DNA from: JALTID01 sp027004335 [NCBI: bacterium]
GTDB taxonomy: Bacteria; JALSQH01
Reading direction: 5' to 3'
Assembly: GCA_027004335.1 (NCBI GenBank)
Contig: JALTID010000001.1
Span: 510 to 5,657 of the forward strand
Length of the DNA stretch: 5,148 bases
Made by a program: the position numbers and the translations under genes. Position 1 is the first letter of the stretch. Every line of letters starts with the position of its first letter. The notes beneath the pieces were generated by a model that saw only the letters and a program-made list of their open reading frames with translations, did no database searches and was not told the DNA's origin. Positions 1 to 4,623 of this stretch are shown here, in pieces.

Positions 1-161
1 CTAATATGGTTTAATTCGTTGTGGCAGTTTGTTCTGTCATTTTCGATATCAGAGATCCTTTTTTTAAGCTGTTCACATTCTTCCTGCAATTCCTCATATT
101 TTTCAAGGAGTTGTGAAAATTTATCAATTAAGGTTTTAATATCTTTTAACTGCTCTTCCAT
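1..161 (-). CDS. Coiled-coil protein, N-terminal part (cut by window edge)
   Basis: This is the first 53 codons of a gene that runs off the left edge. It starts at ATG 161-159; an in-frame TAA two codons upstream rules out a longer start. The visible protein begins MEEQLKDIKTLIDKF and continues with a heptad-like pattern (Leu/Ile/Tyr spaced among Glu, Lys and Gln) to about residue 50, so a soluble coiled coil is likely, with no signal peptide. It overlaps the end of the LD-carboxypeptidase gene by 16 bases and has only a weak AAGG next to its start, so translational coupling is likely. Short coiled-coil proteins of this kind include ZapB-like cell-division factors, which would suit a murein-related operon. 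That is a guess from shape and context, not a recognised motif. Confidence is good for a real gene and low for its function. Confidence 0.6.
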   Translation of the reverse strand, partial: MEEQLKDIKTLIDKFSQLLEKYEELQEECEQLKKRISDIENDRTNCHNELNHI

Positions 162-1036
162 ACCTTAAATACTCTACTGTAAGTATCTATCTTTGCCATA
201 TATCCCAGGGGTAATGAAAATGAGGGGACAGTATGACCTGCAGGAAAACCTGTGACCACCGGAACATTTATTCCCCTAAAAAAATCACTTATGAACCCAT
301 TTGCCTCATAGGGTGTAAAATCCGCTATGGAAATTATGAGACCCTTCACATTGTCAAATTTCCCGGCTAACTTAAGCTGAGTTAACATCCTGTCCCATCT
401 GTAGGGAGGTTCATTTATATCTTCAAGAAATATTACCTTCCCATTAAAATCAGGTTCAAAGGGGGTACCGAGAAGGGAAACTATTATACTGAGACATCCG
501 CCTACTAAAATACCCTCCCCTTCTCCCTGCTCAGCCACAAGGAGATCACCGGCGGGATACTCATACTCCTCAGGAAGCTCCATAAGCTCTCTGAGCACCC
601 TCATATTTGTTTCATCTGCAGCGACGCCAAAATCCCCATCTACCATGGGGCCATAAATGGAAGCTATACCTGCTTTAAAATTCAAAAAAAGATGAAGGGC
701 AGTTAGATCACTGCTCCCTATAAATAGTTTCGGCTTTTTTTCAAAATCTTCTATTCTCAAATAGGAAAGTAGCTGCATGGTGCCATAGCCTCCCCTTGCC
801 GCAATGATTCCCTTTATCTGAGGATCGTTATACATCTCAAGGAGATCATAAAGCCTTTCCTTAACCGTGCCTGCAAGATACCCTTTTTTCTGAAAAAGAT
901 TTCTTCCCTCTTTTATTTCAAAACCTGCTTCCTTTAAAACAGCAATTCCCAACTGATATTTTTCCACATCAAAAGGAGACGCAGGAGCAATAATTCCCAG
1001 TATGTCTCCACTAGTAACAGGTTCGGAAAATCTCAA
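146..1036 (-). CDS. ldcA: LD-carboxypeptidase, peptidase family S66 (LdcA/MccF-like)
   Basis: Cytoplasmic serine peptidase, 296 aa, full length for the family. Known S66 members remove the terminal D-Ala from murein tetrapeptides during cell-wall recycling (LdcA) or hydrolyse microcin C (MccF). The N-terminal half carries GIIAPASP (residues 14-21), the conserved ARGGYG (80-85) and the nucleophile motif GSSDLT (107-112), in which Ser109 is the expected catalytic serine. The C-terminal half has FLEDINEPPYRWDRML (203-218), holding the family's catalytic Glu, and GFPAGHTVPSFSLPLG (263-278), where His268 is the expected catalytic histidine. The start is TTG at 1036-1034, chosen because a strong AAGGAGGG (1042-1049) lies 5 bases upstream. 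The TTG overlaps the DUF3467 stop codon as TTGA. It is the third gene of the minus-strand operon. The family is certain; the murein role is favoured over microcin resistance by its housekeeping neighbours. Confidence 0.93.
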   Translation of the reverse strand: MRFSEPVTSGDILGIIAPASPFDVEKYQLGIAVLKEAGFEIKEGRNLFQKKGYLAGTVKERLYDLLEMYNDPQIKGIIAARGGYGTMQLLSYLRIEDFEKKPKLFIGSSDLTALHLFLNFKAGIASIYGPMVDGDFGVAADETNMRVLRELMELPEEYEYPAGDLLVAEQGEGEGILVGGCLSIIVSLLGTPFEPDFNGKVIFLEDINEPPYRWDRMLTQLKLAGKFDNVKGLIISIADFTPYEANGFISDFFRGINVPVVTGFPAGHTVPSFSLPLGYMAKIDTYSRVFKVWKSS

Positions 1037-1320
1037 TTTATCCCTCCTTCAAAGGGCTTCTTAACTTTGATCTCTATCTCACCAAAAGTCTCCTCATACT
1101 TTTTTATACTGTTTTGAAGAATCATGAGAAACCTCTTTGCATGAATCGGAGATGTAACAATCCTTGAAACAATATCGGCCACTGGTTCCTGTGGTTGCAC
1201 AAACCCAAAGTCAAAGATGAATTCACTCTCGTTAACATGCAAAAAAAGAACATTGGTAAACTCCGGTTTTCTCTTCTCAGGGGGTACATTGACCTTTATT
1301 TTCTGTTGTTTTTCATCCAT
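1033..1320 (-). CDS. DUF3467 family protein
   Basis: Small cytoplasmic protein of 95 aa with no signal peptide or membrane segment. It matches my knowledge of the DUF3467 family: FTNVLFLHVNESEFIFDFGF (residues 21-40), then an ADIVSRIVTSPIHAKRFLMIL stretch (48-68) and a C-terminal helix with IKKYEETFGEI (72-82). This corresponds to the family pattern of a strand pair, RIV-x-(S/T)-P-x-H-A-K-R, and a YEE-x-FGEI-like end. The function is unknown. The start ATG 1320-1318 has AGGAGG (1328-1333) 7 bases upstream and overlaps the end of the phosphatase gene as ATGGATGA (8 bases). Its stop shares the TTGA with the next gene. Position between a phosphatase and a murein peptidase suggests co-regulation but does not reveal a role. 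The family call is from memory of the motif pattern. Confidence 0.85.
   Translation of the reverse strand: MDEKQQKIKVNVPPEKRKPEFTNVLFLHVNESEFIFDFGFVQPQEPVADIVSRIVTSPIHAKRFLMILQNSIKKYEETFGEIEIKVKKPFEGGIN
1042..1049 (-). promoter_or_regulatory. Ribosome binding site that fixes a TTG start
   Basis: On the minus strand AAGGAGGG sits 5 bases before TTG 1036-1034. It lies inside the last codons of the upstream DUF3467 gene (…F-E-G-G-I-N). This supports the unusual TTG start of the LD-carboxypeptidase and implies coupled translation through the TTGA stop/start overlap. Confidence 0.75.
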
Positions 1321-2101
1321 TATTATTCCTCCTAACTTCTCTGATTAGTTCCACCATATCACTATGTATTTTACCATTACTCGCCAGAATATCATAGTCT
1401 CCTACTTTATATTGAGCACCTCCCATATCCGTCACCTTACCTCCTGCTTCTTCCACAAGCACAATACCTGCTGCTACATCCCAGGGTTTTAAGCCATATT
1501 CCCAGAAGCCATCAAATCTCCCTGAGGCAATATATGCAAGATCAAGAGCCGCAGAACCATCCCGTCTCACCCCCTGAACAGTAATCTGAAATTTGTTAAA
1601 TTCAGGGATGTTTCTCCCTGTGGTTCTCACATCATAGGTAAAACCTGTAGCAACAAGAGAAACAGCTAAGTTACCTATAAAACTTACCTTTATACTCTCA
1701 CCATTTAAAAAGGCACCCCGTTCCCTCTCCGCATAGAAAAGCTCATTTAGAAGCGGATCATAAATCACACCAAATTTTAACTCCCCCTCCTCAGAATATC
1801 CAATGGAAACAGCAAACTTGGGATAATCATGGGCATAATTGGTAGTTCCATCAAGGGGATCAATGATCCACAAACCTCCTCTACCTTCTAAATCACCTGA
1901 TTCCTCAGCAAGAATTTCATCATCTGGGTATCTATCCTTGATTTTTCCAATTATAAATTTTTCACTCTCAAGGTCAACATTGGTAACAAGGTCTATCTCA
2001 CCTTTAAACATAATTTCTTTGCTTTTTCCAAAATGCTTCTTGAGAATCTCACCTGCACCTTTTGCAACATCCATTGCAAAATTTAATTTCTCACTGATCA
2101 T
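1313..2101 (-). CDS. Inositol monophosphatase family protein (SuhB-like)
   Basis: Mg2+-dependent phosphomonoesterase of the IMPase/FBPase superfamily, 262 aa, normal length, cytoplasmic. Numbering from the upstream ATG at 2104, the signatures are DLVTNVDLESE (38-48), ILAEESG (64-70) with Glu67 as metal ligand, WIIDPLDGTTNYAHDYP (79-95) with metal ligands Asp82 and Asp85, and WDVAAGIVLVEEAGG (208-222) with Asp209. All catalytic residues are present. Two ATGs occur in tandem (2104 and 2101). GGAGG at 2107-2111 is only 2 bases from the first but 5 from the second, so I chose 2101. It is the first gene of the operon with DUF3467, LdcA and the coiled-coil gene, overlapping DUF3467 by 8 bases. Substrate could be inositol-1-phosphate, fructose-1,6-bisphosphate or another sugar phosphate; sequence alone does not decide, nor whether it has the SuhB RNA-related role known in E. 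coli. Confidence 0.93.
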   Translation of the reverse strand: MISEKLNFAMDVAKGAGEILKKHFGKSKEIMFKGEIDLVTNVDLESEKFIIGKIKDRYPDDEILAEESGDLEGRGGLWIIDPLDGTTNYAHDYPKFAVSIGYSEEGELKFGVIYDPLLNELFYAERERGAFLNGESIKVSFIGNLAVSLVATGFTYDVRTTGRNIPEFNKFQITVQGVRRDGSAALDLAYIASGRFDGFWEYGLKPWDVAAGIVLVEEAGGKVTDMGGAQYKVGDYDILASNGKIHSDMVELIREVRRNNNG

Positions 2102-2106
2102 CATTT

Positions 2107-2111
2107 CCTCC
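2107..2111 (-). promoter_or_regulatory. Ribosome binding site choosing between tandem ATGs
   Basis: GGAGG on the minus strand. It lies 2 bases before the first ATG (2104-2102) and 5 bases before the second (2101-2099). The usual 5-9 base spacing favours the second ATG of the inositol monophosphatase gene. Confidence 0.6.
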
Positions 2112-2134
2112 AGCTCAATTTAACCTACAATTAG

Positions 2135-2162
2135 ATTATACTCAGGAGGGGGACCACTACAA
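2135..2162 (-). promoter_or_regulatory. Candidate promoter of the IMPase-DUF3467-LdcA operon
   Basis: On the minus strand a perfect TATAAT (2140-2135) is preceded by TTGTAG (2162-2157; 3 of 6 matches to TTGACA) with a 16-base spacer. Transcription would start near 2128, giving a leader of about 25 bases that contains the GGAGG site. The -35 is weak but the -10 is consensus, and the 16-base spacing equals that of the two better promoters in this window. Confidence 0.55.
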
Positions 2163-2231
2163 GAGAATGGAGATAAAGTTTTACGGAACAGTAAGAGTTT
2201 ATAAGAAAAAATAAAATATCCAACATAAGTC

Positions 2232-2265
2232 TATGACATCCAGGTCATAAAAGCTACAATATAAT
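2232..2265 (+). promoter_or_regulatory. Candidate promoter with an operator-like inverted repeat
   Basis: A perfect TATAAT lies at 2260-2265, about 40 bases before the ATG of the small barrel-like protein. No acceptable -35 exists at 16-18 bases. The only TTGACA-like hexamer, ATGACA (2233-2238), is 21 bases away. That hexamer falls in a perfect inverted repeat, TATGAC (2232-2237), ATCCAG spacer (2238-2243), GTCATA (2244-2249). A regulator bound here would overlap the -35 zone. The 5-6-5 core geometry resembles sites of CRP-type dimers, but the half-site is not the CRP or FNR consensus. The regulator is unknown. Confidence 0.45.
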
Positions 2266-2305
2266 CTGGCAAAAAGGTTGCTAAAGGAAAGAGAGGAGGA
2301 AGATT

Positions 2306-2818
2306 ATGAAGAAAACACTACTTTTTATTACTTTCTTTCTGATTGCGTCACAAACCTATGCCGATGTGATTTTTACACCAATAGAATATTCAGGAATATC
2401 CTACTCTCTGGAAGCAGTTTCAAGTAGTGAGAAAACAACTTCTTCCTATGGAACAACAGCTTTATGGGCAGGAGCAGGAACAGTTGGTTCTTTTTTCTTT
2501 ATAAATATGCCCTTTTGGGGGGTAGAGATCTCCATTGAGAAAAGACATTACTTCAAACCAAAAACTTACAAGGGATTGTTCATAAGTGCATATATGGGCA
2601 TTGCTCTGATGACCGACTTACATACCCTGCTTGACTTTGGTCTCGTTCCAGGAGTCAAACTAAACTATAAGATAAGACCTTCAAAAAATTTTGCAATAGA
2701 GCCATATGTAGGACTTTCAGTTCCTTTTGCCTACTGTCTGACTTATAATGGGCTATATTTTCCCCTTCCTGTACTTACATTGGGAGTAAGGTTTGGTTTT
2801 AATTCTGTGAAAAGGTAA
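2306..2818 (+). CDS. Small secreted protein, probable outer-membrane beta-barrel
   Basis: 170 aa. Residues 1-19 form a clear Sec signal peptide (MKK, then a Leu/Phe/Ile core, cleavage expected after T-Y-A at residue 19). The mature 151 aa are rich in Gly, Tyr, Phe and alternating hydrophobic/polar stretches, for example YKGLFISAYMGIAL (about 88-101), FAIEPYVGLSVPF (128-140) and the end LTLGVRFGF (157-165), which looks like a last barrel strand closing on an aromatic residue. This fits a small six- to eight-strand outer-membrane barrel, but I recognise no specific family. AGGAGG (2294-2299) sits 6 bases before the ATG. It is transcribed divergently from the phosphatase operon and alone, with its own promoter and downstream hairpin. 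It could instead be a periplasmic protein. Confidence is high for a secreted gene product and moderate for the barrel. Confidence 0.75.
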   Translation: MKKTLLFITFFLIASQTYADVIFTPIEYSGISYSLEAVSSSEKTTSSYGTTALWAGAGTVGSFFFINMPFWGVEISIEKRHYFKPKTYKGLFISAYMGIALMTDLHTLLDFGLVPGVKLNYKIRPSKNFAIEPYVGLSVPFAYCLTYNGLYFPLPVLTLGVRFGFNSVKR

Positions 2819-2827
2819 AAATCGGGA

Positions 2828-2849
2828 TTTTGCGCAGTAAAGTGCAAAA
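2828..2849. terminator. Candidate (possibly bidirectional) terminator hairpin
   Basis: TTTTGCGC (2828-2835) pairs with GTGCAAAA (2842-2849) across a 6-base AGTAAA loop. This gives 8 base pairs including one G-T. It starts about 10 bases after the stop of the barrel-like gene. On the plus strand it is followed by CGGATTTT; on the minus strand by TCCCGATTTTT. The T-tracts are offset by a few bases, so strength is uncertain. Its place between convergent genes makes a terminator role reasonable. Confidence 0.4.
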
Positions 2850-2921
2850 CGGATTTTACTCCTACGGGGGCTTGTGTACCCCTCCTCCTCCAAAAATTTG
2901 TACAATTTGCACAGTAGAATG
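2828..2921 (+). repeat. Imperfect direct repeat pair between convergent genes
   Basis: TTTTGCGCAGTAAAGTG (2828-2844) and ATTTGCACAGTAGAATG (2905-2921) match at 13 of 17 positions, 77 bases apart. The first copy makes most of the hairpin above; the second has no matching right arm. Between them are G- and C-runs (GGGGG 2866-2870, CCCCTCCTCCTCC 2879-2891). They may be remnants of a duplicated terminator or a small dispersed repeat; chance is possible. Confidence 0.35.
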
Positions 2922-2937
2922 ACTAAATTACGCCAAA

Positions 2938-2959
2938 TTTGGATAGAGGATTATCCAAA
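2938..2959 (-). terminator. Candidate terminator hairpin at the end of the orphan minus-strand gene
   Basis: A perfect 8-base inverted repeat, TTTGGATA (2938-2945) and TATCCAAA (2952-2959), with a 6-base loop spans the stop codon (2953-2951) of the minus-strand hypothetical gene. On the minus strand it runs into a short T-containing stretch without a clean T-tract. The left arm also overlaps a 10-base palindrome, CCAAATTTGG (2933-2942). Termination or mRNA-end protection is possible. Confidence 0.35.
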
Positions 2960-3271
2960 GTAAAATTCAAAACATCCCCCCTGTGCCTTCTTTAAATACT
3001 CCCCCACCTCCCTTTCATCCCATCCTGTCGTTTCCTTCAAGCCCTCTTTTATTACTTTTAAGTAGCTTTCTGAAGGTGGGTTTATTTCATTTTCCCAGCA
3101 GACAGGTGTGGTGTAGATTTCGAGGCTGCTTATTTCTCCAAGGTAGATTTTCTTAGGATACCACTCTTTACTTTCCTGTTCCCAAAGATATTCAAACTGC
3201 CCTTCTGTAAGTTTTCCATCTACAACTTTATAGTAACCTCTTAGAATTTTGGGGATGTCAGTGTATATCAC
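2951..3271 (-). CDS. Hypothetical protein, no recognised family
   Basis: Soluble small protein, about 106 aa from GTG 3271-3269. The open frame can be extended to another GTG at 3301-3299 (116 aa). I prefer 3271 because AAAGGG (3278-3283) lies 6 bases before it, whereas 3301 has no ribosome binding site and would place the gene's 5' end inside the tRNA promoter. There is no signal peptide or membrane segment. Visible traits, in the 116-aa numbering, are an aromatic-rich middle with FEYLWEQESKEWYPKKIYLGEI (broadly 36-57), a Pro/Ser turn at NPPSESY (74-80), a charged helix-like TTGWDEREVGEYLKKA (91-106), and the end GGCFEFYFG. Cys68 and Cys110 are the only cysteines in the shorter form. Amino-acid composition and codon use match the neighbours, so it is probably a real gene. 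It lies divergent to the tRNAs and convergent with the barrel-like gene. Function is unknown. Confidence 0.6.
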   Translation of the reverse strand: MIYTDIPKILRGYYKVVDGKLTEGQFEYLWEQESKEWYPKKIYLGEISSLEIYTTPVCWENEINPPSESYLKVIKEGLKETTGWDEREVGEYLKKAQGGCFEFYFG

Positions 3272-3286
3272 CCGAATCCCTTTAAT

Positions 3287-3314
3287 TTGACAGCCTGTCA
3301 CATTTTTGTATAAT
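3287..3314 (+). promoter_or_regulatory. Consensus promoter of the tRNA-Lys/tRNA-Glu pair
   Basis: TTGACA (3287-3292), a 16-base spacer and TATAAT (3309-3314): both hexamers are perfect. Transcription would start near 3321, a few bases before the tRNA-Lys 5' end at 3325, so the 5' leader is very short. The -35 lies in a 13-base dyad, TGACAG-C-CTGTCA (3288-3300). The promoter overlaps the longest possible frame of the divergent hypothetical gene. Confidence 0.85.
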
Positions 3315-3324
3315 GAGAATGCGT

Positions 3325-3400
3325 GGGCCGCTAGCTCAGGAGGTAGAGCACCGCCCTTTTAAGGCGGGAGTCGCAGGTTCGAATCCTGCGCGGCTCACCA
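3325..3400 (+). tRNA. tRNA-Lys (anticodon TTT)
   Basis: 76 bases including an encoded CCA (3398-3400). Acceptor stem GGGCCGC (3325-3331) pairs with GCGGCTC (3390-3396) with a G-T at the second pair. The D-stem is GCTC/GAGC (3334-3337, 3346-3349). The anticodon stem is CCGCC/GGCGG (3351-3355, 3363-3367) with loop CTTTTAA and anticodon TTT at 3358-3360. The T-arm is GCAGG-TTCGAAT-CCTGC (3373-3389), followed by A73. All arms are intact. It is the first of two tRNAs 10 bases apart, probably on one transcript. Confidence 0.97.
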
Positions 3401-3410
3401 TCTACTTTGC

Positions 3411-3488
3411 GTCCCCGTCGTCTAGATAGGTCTAGGACACGGGCCTTTCACGCCCGTAACAGGGGTTCAAATCCCCTCGGGGACGCCA
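3411..3488 (+). tRNA. tRNA-Glu (anticodon TTC)
   Basis: 78 bases including an encoded CCA (3486-3488). Acceptor stem GTCCCCG (3411-3417) pairs fully with CGGGGAC (3478-3484). The anticodon stem is CGGGC/GCCCG (3440-3444, 3452-3456) with loop CTTTCAC and anticodon TTC at 3447-3449. The T-arm is AGGGG-TTCAAAT-CCCCT (3461-3477), followed by G73. The D-arm region (3420-3438) is two bases longer than in E. coli tRNA-Glu, with the GTCTAG…CTAGGAC layout typical of Glu tRNAs. No GC-rich terminator follows; T-rich sequence leads into the next gene's promoter. Confidence 0.97.
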
Positions 3489-3525
3489 TTTCTCTCTCAA
3501 TTTATCAAGAACTACTTCCTCCACT

Positions 3526-3553
3526 TTGACTTTTTCTTAAAAAAAATTATAAT
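3526..3553 (+). promoter_or_regulatory. Promoter of the lipid-kinase-like gene
   Basis: TTGACT (3526-3531; 5 of 6 matches), a 16-base spacer and a perfect TATAAT (3548-3553). Start of transcription is expected near 3560, giving a leader of about 20 bases with GAGG (3568-3571) 7 bases before the ATG. The -10 lies in an 18-base palindrome of A/T only, AAAAAATTATAATTTTTT (3541-3558). Read-through from the tRNAs could add transcription. Confidence 0.7.
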
Positions 3554-3578
3554 TTTTTCAAAAAAGCGAGGTTTAAAA

Positions 3579-4550
3579 ATGGGCAAACATACAGTTGGCA
3601 TTATAACCAACATGACCGCCAAGAAGAACAAATCCGGGAAATACAAGAAGGAAGTTCTTCAACCAATTCTGGGAGATCTTGGTATTGTAATAGACACATA
3701 TTCTCTGGAAGATATGAGAAAAGCTGTGGAACGGCTCATGAAAGATGAGGTGACATTTTTAGGTGTGAATGGTGGTGATGGATCACTTCAAAAAATTCTT
3801 ACAGAATGGATAAGGCAGGGAGGAGAGGAAAATATTCCCCGGATCATCCCTCTTGCAGGAGGTTCAACCAACGCGCTTATTTACTACACAGGTAGAAAAC
3901 CTGAATCACCCGCTTTGACACTCAGAAAATTTGTAAGTAAATTCAAAACTTATTCTTTGATGTACATGGAAAACAATCTCTTAAAAGTTACTATGGAGAA
4001 AGAGGAATTTCCACCTCAGTATGGAATAACATTTGCAAATGGTGTTATTTACAAATTCATTGAACTATACCTTGAAAATAATAAACCTGGTGTAAGATGG
4101 GTACTGAGAACAATTATGGAGGTAATTGGTGGAATTACCATGAGAATAGAAAGATTCCTTTACTACATTGAAAAAATAAATGCAAAGATCTATATTGATG
4201 GGAAAGAATATCCATCAAATCAAGTAATTACCTCTATTCTATCTACCCTTAAAACCCCATTCCCAACTCTTACTATTTTCAGAAACACAGACAGAGATGT
4301 GGAGCAATTTTATTATTTAGTCACTGACCTGAAATTCGCTACAATTGTCAATAACATACATAACATATTTTTTGGGATAGGTGAAGTAATTAAGGGACCG
4401 AACTCAGGAGATATCTGGATAGGCTCAGCAAATCAGATAATTGAGAAGACAAAAGAAGGATTTATTATTGACGGCGAATTATACAAGCCTTCAGAATGCC
4501 AGGATATAATTATTGAATCAGGTCCCACAGTGGCTGTCACCGTTGTTTAA
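3579..4550 (+). CDS. Diacylglycerol kinase-family lipid kinase
   Basis: 323 aa, soluble or peripheral, no signal peptide. Known members transfer phosphate from ATP to diacylglycerol, sphingoid bases or related lipids. The family signature VNGGDGSL (residues 63-70) gives the nucleotide-binding GGDG. A second glycine loop, PLAGGSTNAL (91-100), replaces the usual P-x-G-T-x-N-D. IDGE (297-300) supplies the conserved C-terminal DGE. The N-terminal half (about 1-125) is the ATP-binding domain, and the rest is the beta-rich lipid-binding domain, interrupted by a helical stretch around 155-200 (ELYLENNKPGVRWVLRTIMEV). Length fits the usual 290-330 aa. The second loop has one extra residue and N-A instead of N-D, which is closer to the G-N-A-L of sphingosine kinases than to DagK, so the substrate is uncertain. 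The gene has its own promoter and a terminator overlapping its stop. GAGG precedes the ATG by 7 bases. Confidence 0.85.
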   Translation: MGKHTVGIITNMTAKKNKSGKYKKEVLQPILGDLGIVIDTYSLEDMRKAVERLMKDEVTFLGVNGGDGSLQKILTEWIRQGGEENIPRIIPLAGGSTNALIYYTGRKPESPALTLRKFVSKFKTYSLMYMENNLLKVTMEKEEFPPQYGITFANGVIYKFIELYLENNKPGVRWVLRTIMEVIGGITMRIERFLYYIEKINAKIYIDGKEYPSNQVITSILSTLKTPFPTLTIFRNTDRDVEQFYYLVTDLKFATIVNNIHNIFFGIGEVIKGPNSGDIWIGSANQIIEKTKEGFIIDGELYKPSECQDIIIESGPTVAVTVV

Positions 4551-4572
4551 CAACAGATACGGCATATTTTTT
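4540..4572 (+). terminator. Likely rho-independent terminator of the lipid-kinase-like gene
   Basis: CCGT-TGTT (4540-4547) pairs with AACA (4552-4555) and, after a 3-base GAT bulge, ACGG (4559-4562), around a TAAC loop. Four bases later comes a run of six T (4567-4572). The hairpin contains the TAA stop codon (4548-4550). The bulge and modest GC lower its strength, but placement and T-run support termination before the protease gene. Confidence 0.5.
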
Positions 4573-4597
4573 GCTTCTGGATAAATAGTAAAAGCTG

Positions 4598-4606
4598 TGA
4601 TATATT
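4598..4606 (+). promoter_or_regulatory. Weak candidate extended -10 for the S8 protease gene
   Basis: TGATATATT (4598-4606) has the extended -10 form TG-n-TATATT. TGGATA at 4578-4583 is a possible -35 (4 of 6 matches, 17-base spacer). The start of transcription would fall near 4613, just before GGAGG (4615-4619), so the leader would be very short. This is tentative. Confidence 0.3.
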
Positions 4607-4623
4607 GTATAGATGGAGGAAAA

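Noticed and set aside
1839-2123. Plus-strand open frame of 94 codons
   Set aside because: It is antisense to the inositol monophosphatase gene, which has all its catalytic motifs. The frame's protein is Ser/Ile/Pro-rich low complexity and has no ribosome binding site.
2866-2882. GGGG…CCCC hairpin around CTTGTGTA
   Set aside because: Only four base pairs with an 8-9 base loop and no T-tract; too weak to call a terminator.
2879-2891. CCCCTCCTCCTCC, which on the minus strand reads as repeated GGAGG ribosome binding sites
   Set aside because: No start codon or open frame follows at a usable distance on the minus strand, so it is not a translation signal.
3307-3312. TATACA on the minus strand as a promoter for the hypothetical gene
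   Set aside because: No -35 at 16-18 bases; that position falls inside the tRNA-Lys gene, and the hexamer is simply the complement of the tRNA promoter's -10 region.
3541-3558. A/T palindrome AAAAAATTATAATTTTTT as a terminator for the tRNAs
   Set aside because: It has no GC pairs and would be a very weak hairpin. It contains the -10 of a good promoter, which explains it better.
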